Shown: positions 1-8,450 of the stretch, piece after piece
Position numbering within the stretch: position 1 is the first letter of the stretch
Layout: each line of letters starts with the position of its first letter
Source: Rhizobium sp. CFBP 8762
GTDB taxonomy: Bacteria; Pseudomonadota; Alphaproteobacteria; Rhizobiales; Rhizobiaceae
Assembly (NCBI RefSeq): GCF_014841565.1
Contig: NZ_JACYUD010000002.1
Span: forward strand, 414,628-478,627
Length of the DNA: 64,000 nucleotides
Reading direction: 5' to 3'
Notes under the pieces: generated by a model
What the model was told of the DNA's origin: nothing
The model's input: only the letters and a program-made list of their open reading frames with translations
Databases searched by the model: none
Translations under genes and position numbers: made by a program

Positions 1-219
1 GCCGAACTGGTTGCCAATGGCATCGACAGATTGCTCGAAACCATGTTCCGCAAACCAGCGCCCCAGCCAGTCCCGCGCACGGCCATCTTCTGCCGTCAGC
101 GTCTGGCGGTTCATCGATCCATCAGGCTTGCCGCCATAGGACGACAGCGTTTCCATCATGGTTTGCAGCCGTTCGGGGTTGATCGGTGCTTTGGCGTTTG
201 TGACGGTCGGATGTGGCAT
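1..219 (-). CDS. M20-family amidohydrolase, partial (N-terminal 73 residues)
   Basis: Only the N-terminus is in the window; the rest runs off the left edge. The visible protein (starting MPHPTVTNAKAP, with the segment ARDWLGRWFAEHGFE) resembles the start of M20 zinc-dependent hydrolases of the N-carbamoyl-L-amino-acid hydrolase / allantoate amidohydrolase type, which release amino acids from carbamoyl or amide substrates. No metal ligands are in view. It is the last visible gene of a leftward operon, 29 bases after the peptide-type ABC ATPase, so a hydrolase acting on the imported compound is a reasonable inference. The ribosome-binding site is weak. The family call rests on this short segment only. 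Confidence 0.55.
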   Translation of the reverse strand, partial: MPHPTVTNAKAPINPERLQTMMETLSSYGGKPDGSMNRQTLTAEDGRARDWLGRWFAEHGFEQSVDAIGNQFG

Positions 220-248
220 AGGACGATCTCTGTTATGGGAATGAGGCT

Positions 249-2087
249 TCATGCAATCACACGCTGCCTGTCCTGCGCCGCTGTTGCCAACGGCGGCACG
301 ACCAGATGGCAGGCAGCGAAATTCTGGTCTCCGCGCACGGTCAGGCTCGGATTGATGGTTGCACATGGCGCAAAGGCGTGCGGACAGCGTGAGCGAAAGC
401 TGCATCCGGCGGGGATGTCAATGGGGCTCGGTGGCTCCCCTTCCAGAAGACAATCCTCTGGTTGGTATCGGCGCTCTTCCAGCGTCGGCATCGCGCTGAG
501 CAGCGCCTTGGTGTAGGGGTGGCCGGGGTCGAAAAACAGCCGGTCGTTTTCGGCCAGTTCAAACACCTCGCCGAGATACATCACCGCCACCCGGTTGCAC
601 ACCTTCCGTACCATCGCCAGATCGTGCGAAATGAAGATGTAGGTGAGGTTGTATTCCTTTTGCAGTTTCTGAAACAGGTCGAGAAGCTTGAACTGTTCGG
701 CCTGATCGAGCGCCGAGAGCGTTTCGTCCATAATGAGGATTTCCGGCTCCAGAACCAGTGCGCGCGCCACGTTGATGCGTTGACGCTGCCCGGCGCTCAG
801 GCCTAATGGCAACTCCTCATACAAAGCTTGGGCCAGTCCCACCTCGTTCATGACCTTCAGAACCCGTTCCCGGATCTTTGCCTTGTCGCGCCAGCCATGG
901 GTGCGCAACGGTTCTTCCAGCATATGGCCGACGGAGGTGCGTGGCGGCAGGGAGCCAAACGGATCCTGCAACACCATCTGCAAGGTTCTGCGAAATCCCA
1001 TAAGGTCCTTGCCGTGAAGCTTGGCAATATCGGCACCGTTACAGCGCACCTCACCGGAACTCGGGCGCTCCAGACGGCTGAGCAAGCGCATGAGTGTGGA
1101 TTTGCCACATCCGGATTCACCCACGATGGCGAAGCTGTCACCCCGGCGCACATCAAATGTAACGTTGCGCACCGCACGCACCTCGTTCACACCGCCAAAG
1201 CCGCTTTTGCGGCGCACCTTGTAGATTTGCGACGCGTCCCGCAGGCTGACGACAACCTCACGATCATCACTGAGGCGGGGAACTTCGGCCTTCTCACTCC
1301 AAATTTTTGGCGTTTGAGCCACAAGTTCCTGTGTATAGGGGTAGTTCGGTCGGGAAATCAGCGCTTCGGTGGACTGCTCCTCCACTATGCGCCCGTCTTC
1401 CATAACGAGGATGCGCGAACAGGCTTCCCGCGCCACCGGCAGTGACGAGGACACAAACAGCACTGCTGTGCTGAAGTCTGCCGTCAACTCCTTCATCAAC
1501 CGGATAACCTGCGCCGCCACCGTCACGTCCAGCGGCTGAGTTACGTTATCGGCCACCAGAAGGGCCGGGTTCGTGACAAGCGCATCGACAATCAGCGCAC
1601 GCTGCATCATCCCGCCGCTAAACTGCGAGGGGTAATCATTGAAACGGCTGCGGGCAGAGGGAATGCGCACGGCCTCCAGCAGTGAAATCACCCGTTTTTC
1701 GGCCTCCGCACGCGCAAGCCCCGGCACAACCGCCCGCAGCTTCTCCACAATTTGCGACCCGACTGTGAGGGTGGGATCAAGCGCGCCCATCGGATTGGAG
1801 CCGACATAGGCCACGCGGCGGCGCAGCGTGCGCATTTCACCCTCGGCGATGGTCAGAATATCCTGCCCTTCAAACAAAACCTGTCCAGACTGGACGTGAA
1901 GCGGCGCTTCCAGCCAGTTCACGACCGCTTTTGACAGCACGGTCTTGCCCGCGCCGCTGGCGCCCACCACGCCGACAATCTCTTGGGGCTCCAGCGTTAG
2001 CGAAATACCATCCAGTATTCGGCGCGCCTGCGGGGTGCGGCCTACGGTCACGACGAGGTTTTTCAGTTCAAGCAGCGGCACGGCCAT
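249..2087 (-). CDS. Fused double ATPase of a peptide/nickel-type ABC transporter, first half degenerate
   Basis: 612 residues with two ABC ATPase domains in one chain, like a DppD-DppF fusion; it would power the two permeases encoded just upstream. Domain 1 (about 5-260) keeps Walker A (GASGAGKT, 42-49) and the FSGGM signature (156-160). It lacks the usual Q-loop glutamine (Ser97), the catalytic glutamate after Walker B (VADN, Asn181) and the switch histidine (Ser214). Domain 2 (about 280-585) looks active: GESGCGKST, LQDP, LSAGQ, MDET and ISHDL are all present, followed by an oligopeptide-transporter C-terminal extension with Cys residues. The start overlaps the stop of the preceding permease by one base (TAATG). 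The substrate is unknown; peptides, opines or carbamoyl compounds are possible. Confidence 0.93.
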   Translation of the reverse strand: MAVPLLELKNLVVTVGRTPQARRILDGISLTLEPQEIVGVVGASGAGKTVLSKAVVNWLEAPLHVQSGQVLFEGQDILTIAEGEMRTLRRRVAYVGSNPMGALDPTLTVGSQIVEKLRAVVPGLARAEAEKRVISLLEAVRIPSARSRFNDYPSQFSGGMMQRALIVDALVTNPALLVADNVTQPLDVTVAAQVIRLMKELTADFSTAVLFVSSSLPVAREACSRILVMEDGRIVEEQSTEALISRPNYPYTQELVAQTPKIWSEKAEVPRLSDDREVVVSLRDASQIYKVRRKSGFGGVNEVRAVRNVTFDVRRGDSFAIVGESGCGKSTLMRLLSRLERPSSGEVRCNGADIAKLHGKDLMGFRRTLQMVLQDPFGSLPPRTSVGHMLEEPLRTHGWRDKAKIRERVLKVMNEVGLAQALYEELPLGLSAGQRQRINVARALVLEPEILIMDETLSALDQAEQFKLLDLFQKLQKEYNLTYIFISHDLAMVRKVCNRVAVMYLGEVFELAENDRLFFDPGHPYTKALLSAMPTLEERRYQPEDCLLEGEPPSPIDIPAGCSFRSRCPHAFAPCATINPSLTVRGDQNFAACHLVVPPLATAAQDRQRVIA

Positions 2088-3004
2088 TATTCAGAGCCTC
2101 CGTGAATGGTGTTGCGCGCACGTTCAAGCGAGGCGCCCATAAGGTTGATGCTGGTCAGCGTCAGGCCCAGAAAAATTCCAGGCATAGTGGCGATCCACCA
2201 GGCATTGAGCAGATATTTGCGTCCGTCTGCGATGATGTTGCCGAAGGTCGGCGTCGGCGGTTGCACGCCAAGACCCAGAAAACCCAGCGTGGATTCAAAG
2301 ATCATCATGCGAGCCACATCCAGAACCGAGGTGAACAAGACCGGCGGCAACAGGAGCGGCACCAGCAAGGTGAGGATGATGCGCAGGTCCGTGGAGCCGC
2401 CAAGCTTGGATGCGCGCACATATTCGCGCTGGCGCTCGGTCATGACGATACTGCGCATGATACGGGCGTAAACCGGCCAGTTGGACAGGCCGAGGACCAG
2501 AATGATAGCGGGAATCGTGGGCCGTGATACCCCAAGAACGGCGATGGCCAGAATGATCATCGGGATCGATAACTGCGCATCGGTCAGCCGCATGATGATG
2601 GAGTCCGTGCGACCGCCGAAATAACCGGCAATGGTGCCGAGCGTACAGCCGATAATCAACATGACGACGACGGACGCCACCCCGATCAGAAACGAATAAC
2701 GCAGCCCGACAAGCGAGCGCACGAGCATGTCGCGCCCGATCTGGTCCGTACCGAGCGGATGGGCAAGGCTCCAGTTTTCGCCAATAAACAACGGTGGCAG
2801 CAGGCGCGCACGGACGTTCATCTTGGTGGGATCGATCCCGCTGATTTCCGGGTAGAGCGCCGCCGCCAGAACCAGCAGCACGAAGATGGCAAGGCCGATG
2901 CGAAAGCCGGGCATGGACGCCGCCTTATCGAACACGCGGCGGGGAATGGACCGCGTGAGCGACGGCGCGATGCGTGACGGGCTGGTCTCGACGATAACGG
3001 ACAT
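2087..3004 (-). CDS. ABC transporter permease, DppC/OppC type
   Basis: 305-residue inner-membrane permease of the binding-protein-dependent family (BPD_transp_1). A short cytoplasmic N-terminus precedes a first membrane segment at about 34-52. A periplasmic stretch with LLPPLFIGENWSLAHPLGTDQIGRDM is typical of DppC homologues, and an EAA-type coupling loop (YVRASKLGGS, near 195-205) contacts the ATPase. It pairs with the DppB-type permease directly upstream, with which it shares a one-base stop/start overlap (TGATG), so the two are translated together. The family is certain; the substrate cannot be read from the sequence. Confidence 0.93.
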   Translation of the reverse strand: MSVIVETSPSRIAPSLTRSIPRRVFDKAASMPGFRIGLAIFVLLVLAAALYPEISGIDPTKMNVRARLLPPLFIGENWSLAHPLGTDQIGRDMLVRSLVGLRYSFLIGVASVVVMLIIGCTLGTIAGYFGGRTDSIIMRLTDAQLSIPMIILAIAVLGVSRPTIPAIILVLGLSNWPVYARIMRSIVMTERQREYVRASKLGGSTDLRIILTLLVPLLLPPVLFTSVLDVARMMIFESTLGFLGLGVQPPTPTFGNIIADGRKYLLNAWWIATMPGIFLGLTLTSINLMGASLERARNTIHGGSE

Positions 3005-3984
3005 CAGTATTCCAATCGTGGATCGATGGTGGTTGCGGCGAGATCGACAATGATGTTGATCAGAACGAAGATGGCACTGGTGACGATGGCGATACCCTGA
3101 ATCAGCGGGAAATCGCGCTGCAAGACGGCGTTGATGGTCAACAGGCCAAGGCCGGGATAATCGAAGATGTATTCCACGATGATCACCCCGCCGAGCAGGC
3201 TGGAGAACTGCACGCCCAAGAGATTGAGAAGCGGCACGGACGCGTTGCGCAGGACATGCCCGCCGATAATGCGCCGTTGACTAAGCCCGCGAACCCGGCC
3301 CACCGCTACGTAGGGCTCCATCATCTGTGCGGACACGGAACTGACGAGCGTGCGGATCAACACCGGCGACAGTTCCACCGCTAACACGATGGCCGGGAGA
3401 ATGGTATAGGCAAAGCCCTGATAGCCGATGGCTGGCAGCCAGCCGAGCTTGACGGACAAGAGCAGCGCCAGCACGATGCCGAGCCAGAAATTGGGCAAGG
3501 AGATGAAGATGGACGAGATGTAGAATGCAACCTTGTCCGGCCACCGCCCCGGAGACAGGCCCCCGGCGATACCGACAATGGCAGAGAAGACCAGCGCAAT
3601 GGCAAGCGTCACCGCCGCCAGTTGCAGCGTCATGGGCAGCGCCTCGAAAATGAGGCTGAACACCTCGGCCCGTTCGCCCCGTGTGGTATCGTTGAACGTG
3701 GCACCACCGGTGGCAGCACCATTGGCCGGGCGCACGAAGGACTGGCCGAGATCACCCTGTACAACGCCGGTCATGTACCGGCCGAACTGCACCAGAATAG
3801 GGTCGCGCAGGCCCATATCCTTGGCGATCTTCTCAATCAGCGCTTCCGGTGCCATTCCACCCGCCATCAGGCGCACCGGGTCCCCCGGAACTACGCGCAA
3901 CAGCGTGAAGATGAGCAAGGACACGAGAAAGATGATGATGACACCCTGAAACAGGCGTCGCATCAGAAAGTTCAGAGCGAACAT
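3004..3984 (-). CDS. ABC transporter permease, DppB/OppB type
   Basis: 326-residue inner-membrane permease. It starts with the standard DppB N-terminus (first membrane helix at about 10-30, then LLRVVPGDPVRLMAGG) and has several more hydrophobic segments and an EAA-type loop (YVAVGRVRGLSQRRII). The ATG is preceded by GGAGAACC at a suitable distance. It lies 101 bases downstream of the binding-protein gene, in the order binding protein, DppB-type, DppC-type, double ATPase. It forms the translocation channel with the next gene product. Substrate unknown. Confidence 0.93.
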   Translation of the reverse strand: MFALNFLMRRLFQGVIIIFLVSLLIFTLLRVVPGDPVRLMAGGMAPEALIEKIAKDMGLRDPILVQFGRYMTGVVQGDLGQSFVRPANGAATGGATFNDTTRGERAEVFSLIFEALPMTLQLAAVTLAIALVFSAIVGIAGGLSPGRWPDKVAFYISSIFISLPNFWLGIVLALLLSVKLGWLPAIGYQGFAYTILPAIVLAVELSPVLIRTLVSSVSAQMMEPYVAVGRVRGLSQRRIIGGHVLRNASVPLLNLLGVQFSSLLGGVIIVEYIFDYPGLGLLTINAVLQRDFPLIQGIAIVTSAIFVLINIIVDLAATTIDPRLEY

Positions 3985-4085
3985 CAGCCGGTTCTCCGTT
4001 CCGAATTCCCCCGATCTGCCAGTTCCAGACCGGGGCTATCATCCATAAGAGGGTCGCGCCGACGAAACGGGCGACCATCCTTGCA

Positions 4086-5669
4086 TCAGGCAGCGGGCCT
4101 CGACGCATCCATGGAGCCATCGGGATAGATGTAGAGACCGGCCAGATCCTTCTGCATGGCGTGGATCATGACCGAGGTAAACAGTGACAAGGATGGCATC
4201 TTGGATGCAATCAGCGGCATGGTTTCCGTCTGCAGAATGGTCTTGCGTTCTTCCAGCGTTGCAGCGTTGCGCTCCTTGTCGAGGCTGGCATCGATGTCCT
4301 TGTCCTCGATGCCGCAGATGCGGTGCGAGGAGGAATGGAAGTGCGTGCGCAGAATGAGGTCCGGCTCCGGCGAACCGGTGGACCAGCCGCAATCGACCAT
4401 ATGGCCAGGGCCGCCGCCCGGACGATGATAAAGCTGCTCGTTCCACGCAGCAGGTTCCAGCACGGTCAGGCTGACCTGAAACCCTTGCTCGTTGAGCATG
4501 GCGGTCAGAACCTCACCATATTCTTTGGTCTTGGGGTAAAAGCCGACGGAGGTGATGTATTCCAGCGGCGGCAAACCCGCACCGTTGGGAAAGCCTGCTT
4601 CTGCAAGCAGCGCCTGACATCTTTCCGGGTCGAACTTGGGATAGTTTTCAAGATCGACATAGCCAAACTTGACGGGAGATACGAAATTGGCGGAGGCATG
4701 TCCCGCCGAACCCAGCACTTCCAGGATCATGTCGCGGTCGATGGCATGGCAGGCAGCGAGGCGGATGCGGGGATCGTCAAACGGTGCCTTAGAGCAGCGG
4801 AACCACAGATATTTGTTCTCGACCGACACCACTTCGTTAATGGATATATTCGGATTGCTCTTCAGCGTCTCCACCTGCTCCGGCTCAAGCCGTTCCACAA
4901 TGGAAGCTTGCCCGTTCATCAACGACAGCATGCGCGTTGTGGAGTCGCCGGTGAAGGTGAAATTGATGCCGGGAATGGCGGGCTTGCCTTTGAAATAACC
5001 ATCGAAGGCTTCCATGACCGTATCGTTGCCGCGTTGCGCCACGAATTTGAACGGGCCTGTGCCATTCAGCCGCTGCGACAGCACACCCCCTGGGCCACCA
5101 GCGATATCCTTGGCGGACATGATTGGCAGGAAGGATGCCAGAAAGATAAATAGATGTGCGGGATAGCCACCCTTGGACGTATCAACGATGACGGTGTAGT
5201 CATCCGGCGTCTCGATTGTCAGGGTGTCCGTTGGGCCCGGATACCACTGCGCGGGGCGATCCGGCAGCGCGCCATATTCAAAGGTCGCCTTCACGTCCTC
5301 CGCCTTGAATGGCTTGCCATCATGGAACAGGATGCCTTCGCGCAGTTTGATTTGCAGGCGGTGCGGATCAAGCAGCTTGATATCCGTCGCAAGTTCGTAG
5401 ACGACCTCGCCGGGGTTATCCAGCTTCATCGGCGAGCGGGTCAAAAACCCCATGACGAAGCCTTCGATATTCTTCTGAGACAGGGTGGTGTGTGCGGTCG
5501 GGTCCCAGTTGCCCGTGATGTTTTCCGCCGACAGGAAGCTCATGACTTTGCCCGACTGGGCAAAGGCCGACGAAATGAAAAACTCGGGATTTATGTGCAT
5601 AAATCCGGCAGCCGCAGCCGCGCCCGCTGCTCCCTGAAGAAAGGCGCGACGGTTGATCTCCTTGGTCAT
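4086..5669 (-). CDS. Extracellular solute-binding protein family 5 (peptide/opine type)
   Basis: 527-residue periplasmic binding protein of the DppA/OppA family, which captures the substrate for the permeases downstream. The N-terminus (MTKEINRRAFLQGAAG, then a hydrophobic Ala-rich stretch and SSAFAQ) looks like a twin-arginine export signal. The family 5 core is seen in segments such as LREGILFHDGKPFKAEDVKATFEY. I chose the ATG at 5669, not a start further upstream, because AAGGGGAATGAT precedes it and it gives a clean signal peptide. A DeoR-type regulator is divergently transcribed 316 bases away and may control this operon; that is inference. Confidence 0.92.
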   Translation of the reverse strand: MTKEINRRAFLQGAAGAAAAAGFMHINPEFFISSAFAQSGKVMSFLSAENITGNWDPTAHTTLSQKNIEGFVMGFLTRSPMKLDNPGEVVYELATDIKLLDPHRLQIKLREGILFHDGKPFKAEDVKATFEYGALPDRPAQWYPGPTDTLTIETPDDYTVIVDTSKGGYPAHLFIFLASFLPIMSAKDIAGGPGGVLSQRLNGTGPFKFVAQRGNDTVMEAFDGYFKGKPAIPGINFTFTGDSTTRMLSLMNGQASIVERLEPEQVETLKSNPNISINEVVSVENKYLWFRCSKAPFDDPRIRLAACHAIDRDMILEVLGSAGHASANFVSPVKFGYVDLENYPKFDPERCQALLAEAGFPNGAGLPPLEYITSVGFYPKTKEYGEVLTAMLNEQGFQVSLTVLEPAAWNEQLYHRPGGGPGHMVDCGWSTGSPEPDLILRTHFHSSSHRICGIEDKDIDASLDKERNAATLEERKTILQTETMPLIASKMPSLSLFTSVMIHAMQKDLAGLYIYPDGSMDASRPAA

Positions 5670-5985
5670 ATCATTCCCCTTTGTGTATGTCGCGATTGTC
5701 CCGTTAGCCTTCTGAGTGAGGCCTTTCCCGGTTGCCGCGGATTGTTGTGCGTGTTTGTTGCATCTTCCAATTCCAGTACGGCCAACATGCCACTGAAATT
5801 GAGGGTTGACCACAATAAAACACACAAAAGCACAAAATAATGAGGGTACTACACATTTTGGGCAGGTTGCTTATTGCATATGCACAAATTTCCACATAAT
5901 GCCTTTTCTATACGCAGTCACGCACTCGTCTTAGCTCATGGGCTTTGTTAGTCTGGCTGCAGGACTTGAGAGGGAGGAAAGACTC
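5670..5985. promoter_or_regulatory. Divergent intergenic region of the peptide-type ABC operon and the DeoR gene
   Basis: 316 bases between two divergent starts with no credible gene. It is AT-richer than its surroundings. A 10-bp palindrome TGCATATGCA lies at 5875-5884, and two direct CACAAAA motifs lie near 5822-5837. DeoR-type regulators often bind direct or inverted repeats upstream of their targets, so these are candidate operator elements. No match to a defined consensus is claimed. Confidence 0.45.
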
Positions 5986-6762
5986 ATGTGGGCGTCAGAG
6001 CGTCAGGCCAAAATTCTCGAAATTTTGAACACCGAGAAACGGGTTGTGACACTCGATCTGGTCGATCTGTTTGACGTGTCTCGCGAGACCATACGCCGTG
6101 ACCTTCTGGACATGGAAACGGCGGGCGCCCTCCACCGGGTCCATGGCGGAGCGATCTGCGTGGATGGGGGTGTGGCGACCGAGCCTGATTTTGCGGTGCG
6201 ACTGGAGGCGGGTGCCGAATACAAAGCCGCAATCGGGGCGGCCACCTGTGATTTGATCGGCGATGGCGCAACGGTTTTCGTGGATGCCGGAACGACCACG
6301 CGGGCCTTCGCTCATCAGGCCCTGCGCAAGGGCAATTTGAAATTCATTACCAATTCCATCGAGATTGCGCAGATGGCTTCCGGCTCGAACGCGCGGGAAG
6401 TGCTTCTGCTGGGCGGACGCCCGCACAAGGATGTACCGGCAACCTATGGGGAACTGACGTTATCGGAAATCGACCGCTTCCATGCTGACTTTGCGGTCCT
6501 CTCGCCTGTTGGCCTGCACCCAACGCGGGGGGCCAGCTACTATGAACTGCATGAAGCCGAGGTGGCGCGCGCCATGATCCGGCGCTCTGCCCGCTGCATC
6601 ATGCTCTGCCATTCTCCCAAGATCGGCGTGGAAAGCCGGGTCGCCGTATGCCGACCGGAGGAAATCGACCACATCGTAACCGACGAACTGGCCGACAAAA
6701 GCCTGCGCCTGCCCCGGGGGCAGGTGCACTTCACGTCGCTGGCGAGCGCAGTGTCGGGCTGA
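5986..6762 (+). CDS. DeoR-family transcriptional regulator
   Basis: 258 residues. The N-terminal winged helix-turn-helix (about 5-57; RQAKILEILNTEKRV to VSRETIRRDLLDME, followed by RVHGGA) is the DeoR signature. The rest is the DeoRC sugar-phosphate sensor domain (DAGTTTRAFA, NSIEIAQ, LLGGRPHKD). I chose the ATG at 5986 over an in-frame one 48 bases upstream because GGGAGGAAAG precedes it at the right spacing and the helix-turn-helix begins at once. It is divergent from the peptide-type ABC operon and convergent with an SDR gene. It may regulate either; divergence favours the ABC operon. Confidence 0.9.
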   Translation: MWASERQAKILEILNTEKRVVTLDLVDLFDVSRETIRRDLLDMETAGALHRVHGGAICVDGGVATEPDFAVRLEAGAEYKAAIGAATCDLIGDGATVFVDAGTTTRAFAHQALRKGNLKFITNSIEIAQMASGSNAREVLLLGGRPHKDVPATYGELTLSEIDRFHADFAVLSPVGLHPTRGASYYELHEAEVARAMIRRSARCIMLCHSPKIGVESRVAVCRPEEIDHIVTDELADKSLRLPRGQVHFTSLASAVSG

Positions 6763-6768
6763 GCCCGC

Positions 6769-7551
6769 TCACGACATGATCAAGCCGCCATCCACGTTGA
6801 TTGTTTGGCCGGTGATATAGGCGGCATCGTCACTTGCCAGAAAGGTCACCAGACCCGCAACATCCGCGCCGGAACCCGCGCGTTTCATGGGAATACCCTC
6901 GACCCATTCTCGCATCAACTCTCCCGGCGCGTAGGTGCCCAGCAGCTTGCCCCACGCTTCGTCATTGTAGGCCCACATGTCCGTCTCGATAATGCCGGGG
7001 CAGAAGGCATTGACGGTGATATTCTCGACCGCAACCTCCTTGGCAAGACTTTGTGTGATGCCGACAACGCCCATTTTCGACGCCGCATAATGGGGCGTAT
7101 AGATGAAGCCGTCACGGGCCTGCCCGGACGCTGTGTTGATGATGCGACCGCCACGCTTGTGCTTGCGCATCCGCGCAATCGCCTCCTGAGCACACAAGAA
7201 AACGCCCTTTGTGTTGACGGCCATAACCTTGTCCCACTCGTTTTCGGTCATGTCCTCGATTTTGGCGATGGTAATGACACCCGCATTCTGAATCGACACA
7301 TCAACGCTTCCGAACGCGGTTTCTGCAGCGTCATAGAGGGAAACAACGCTGGATTTGCTCGTAACATCGCCGACAAACGAAATGGCTTTGCCGCCTTCCT
7401 TGTTGATCAGCGCTGCCACGTCATGCACGGCATCTTCGTTCGCCGACACAACGAGGTTAGCCCCTTCCGCTGCGAAGCGTTTGGCAATAGCTGCGCCGAT
7501 ACCGCGACTGGCACCGGTGATGACAACTGTCTTGTTCTGAAACCGGGACAT
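6769..7551 (-). CDS. Short-chain dehydrogenase/reductase (polyol or sugar dehydrogenase type)
   Basis: 260-residue classical SDR. The cofactor motif TGASRGIGAA lies at about 12-21, NAG near residue 90, and the catalytic Ser and Tyr-x3-Lys lie in NTASG ... HYAASKMG. The protein ends in the usual ITGQTINVDGG segment. It probably oxidises a hydroxyl of a polyol or reduces a ketose with NAD(P). It is the last gene of the leftward sugar-transport operon, after a second SDR 36 bases upstream, with a strong AAAGGAG ribosome site. Its closest relatives are likely sorbitol or butanediol dehydrogenases; the substrate is not assigned. Confidence 0.9.
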   Translation of the reverse strand: MSRFQNKTVVITGASRGIGAAIAKRFAAEGANLVVSANEDAVHDVAALINKEGGKAISFVGDVTSKSSVVSLYDAAETAFGSVDVSIQNAGVITIAKIEDMTENEWDKVMAVNTKGVFLCAQEAIARMRKHKRGGRIINTASGQARDGFIYTPHYAASKMGVVGITQSLAKEVAVENITVNAFCPGIIETDMWAYNDEAWGKLLGTYAPGELMREWVEGIPMKRAGSGADVAGLVTFLASDDAAYITGQTINVDGGLIMS

Positions 7552-7587
7552 GAGATCTCCTTTGATATGCTGTAGAACCGAATGCAG

Positions 7588-8376
7588 TTACCAGCAGCAA
7601 AAGCCGCCATCGACCAGCAGATCCACACCGGTTACGTAGCTGGCGGCGTTGGACAGCAGGAACACGGCAGGCCCCACCATCTCATCGACGCTTGCCATGC
7701 GCTGCATGGGTGTCTGCTCTTCGAACATTTTGGTTTGATGCACCATTTCGGGCCGGGTATTCATGGGTGTTGCGGTGTAACCGGGCGAGATAGTGTTGAC
7801 CCGAATGCCGCGATCCACCCACTCCATTGCCATGGATTTGGACATATGGATCACGCCGGCTTTGGAAGCGTTGTAATGGCACTGGTTCAAGCCGCGATTG
7901 ACGATAACGCCGGACATGGACGCGATGTTGACGATGGCCCCTCGCCCGTGTTGCAGCATGGCGCGCGACTGGGCCTGGCAGGACAGGAATATTCCCTTGA
8001 GATTGATATCCATCAGGGTCTGATACTGGTCCTCCTCCATATCCTCTGCACGATTGGCATTGGCGATGCCAGCTGCGTTCAAGGCAAGCGACAGGCGACC
8101 AAGTTCGGATTCCGTCTGAGCGACCGCATCGGCCAGCGATTGCTTGTCCGTCACATCGGCTGCAATCTGAATGGATTTTCGACCGCTCGCGTGCACAAGC
8201 TCGGCGGTTTGCGCAAGGCCGTCATCACTGCGCCGGTCGAGCAGCGCGACATCCGCGCCGCATTGTGCCAGCCCGATGGCAATCCGTTGGCCTATGCCGC
8301 TGCCAGCCCCGGTTACAATTGCAATCTCTCCCGATAGATCAAAAAGTCGGGGTGCATTGAGCGTTATGGTTGCCAT
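7588..8376 (-). CDS. Short-chain dehydrogenase, D-threitol-dehydrogenase-like
   Basis: 262-residue classical SDR with TGAGSGIG (about 22-29), NAAGIAN, the catalytic Ser in IASMSG and Tyr-x3-Lys in HYNASKAGV. The overall sequence and the DGGFCCW C-terminus remind me of SDRs annotated as D-threitol dehydrogenase, which oxidise a tetritol to erythrulose. That match is from memory and not tested. The gene lies between the sugar ABC ATPase and another SDR in one leftward operon, with AGGACGAGCG before the ATG. With the kinase and split transketolase across the divergent promoter, a polyol-to-ketose oxidation step is likely. Confidence 0.85.
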   Translation of the reverse strand: MATITLNAPRLFDLSGEIAIVTGAGSGIGQRIAIGLAQCGADVALLDRRSDDGLAQTAELVHASGRKSIQIAADVTDKQSLADAVAQTESELGRLSLALNAAGIANANRAEDMEEDQYQTLMDINLKGIFLSCQAQSRAMLQHGRGAIVNIASMSGVIVNRGLNQCHYNASKAGVIHMSKSMAMEWVDRGIRVNTISPGYTATPMNTRPEMVHQTKMFEEQTPMQRMASVDEMVGPAVFLLSNAASYVTGVDLLVDGGFCCW

Positions 8377-8392
8377 CGCTCGTCCTTTCCTA

Positions 8393-8440
8393 AAGCATGT
8401 CGCGCAGAAGTGCGCAGCGGTTTTGCGATAACGATATGCA
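8393..8440. repeat. Short palindromic intergenic repeat (Rhizobiaceae type)
   Basis: A 48-base near-palindromic element (AAAGCATGTCGCGCAGAAG ... GCGATAACGATATGCA) fills the gap between the ATPase stop and the SDR start inside the operon. I recognise the pattern (GCATGTCGCGC ... GCGATAACGACATGC) as a repeat found between genes in many Rhizobium/Agrobacterium genomes. It could fold as a hairpin in the mRNA. Only one copy of this type was seen in the window. Confidence 0.6.
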
Positions 8441-8450
8441 ACAACATGTC

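Noticed and set aside
6735-6760. A small GC palindrome (GTCGGGCT / AGCCCG) at the DeoR gene end
   Set aside because: It is short, has no T-run and overlaps the coding end; not enough to call a terminator.
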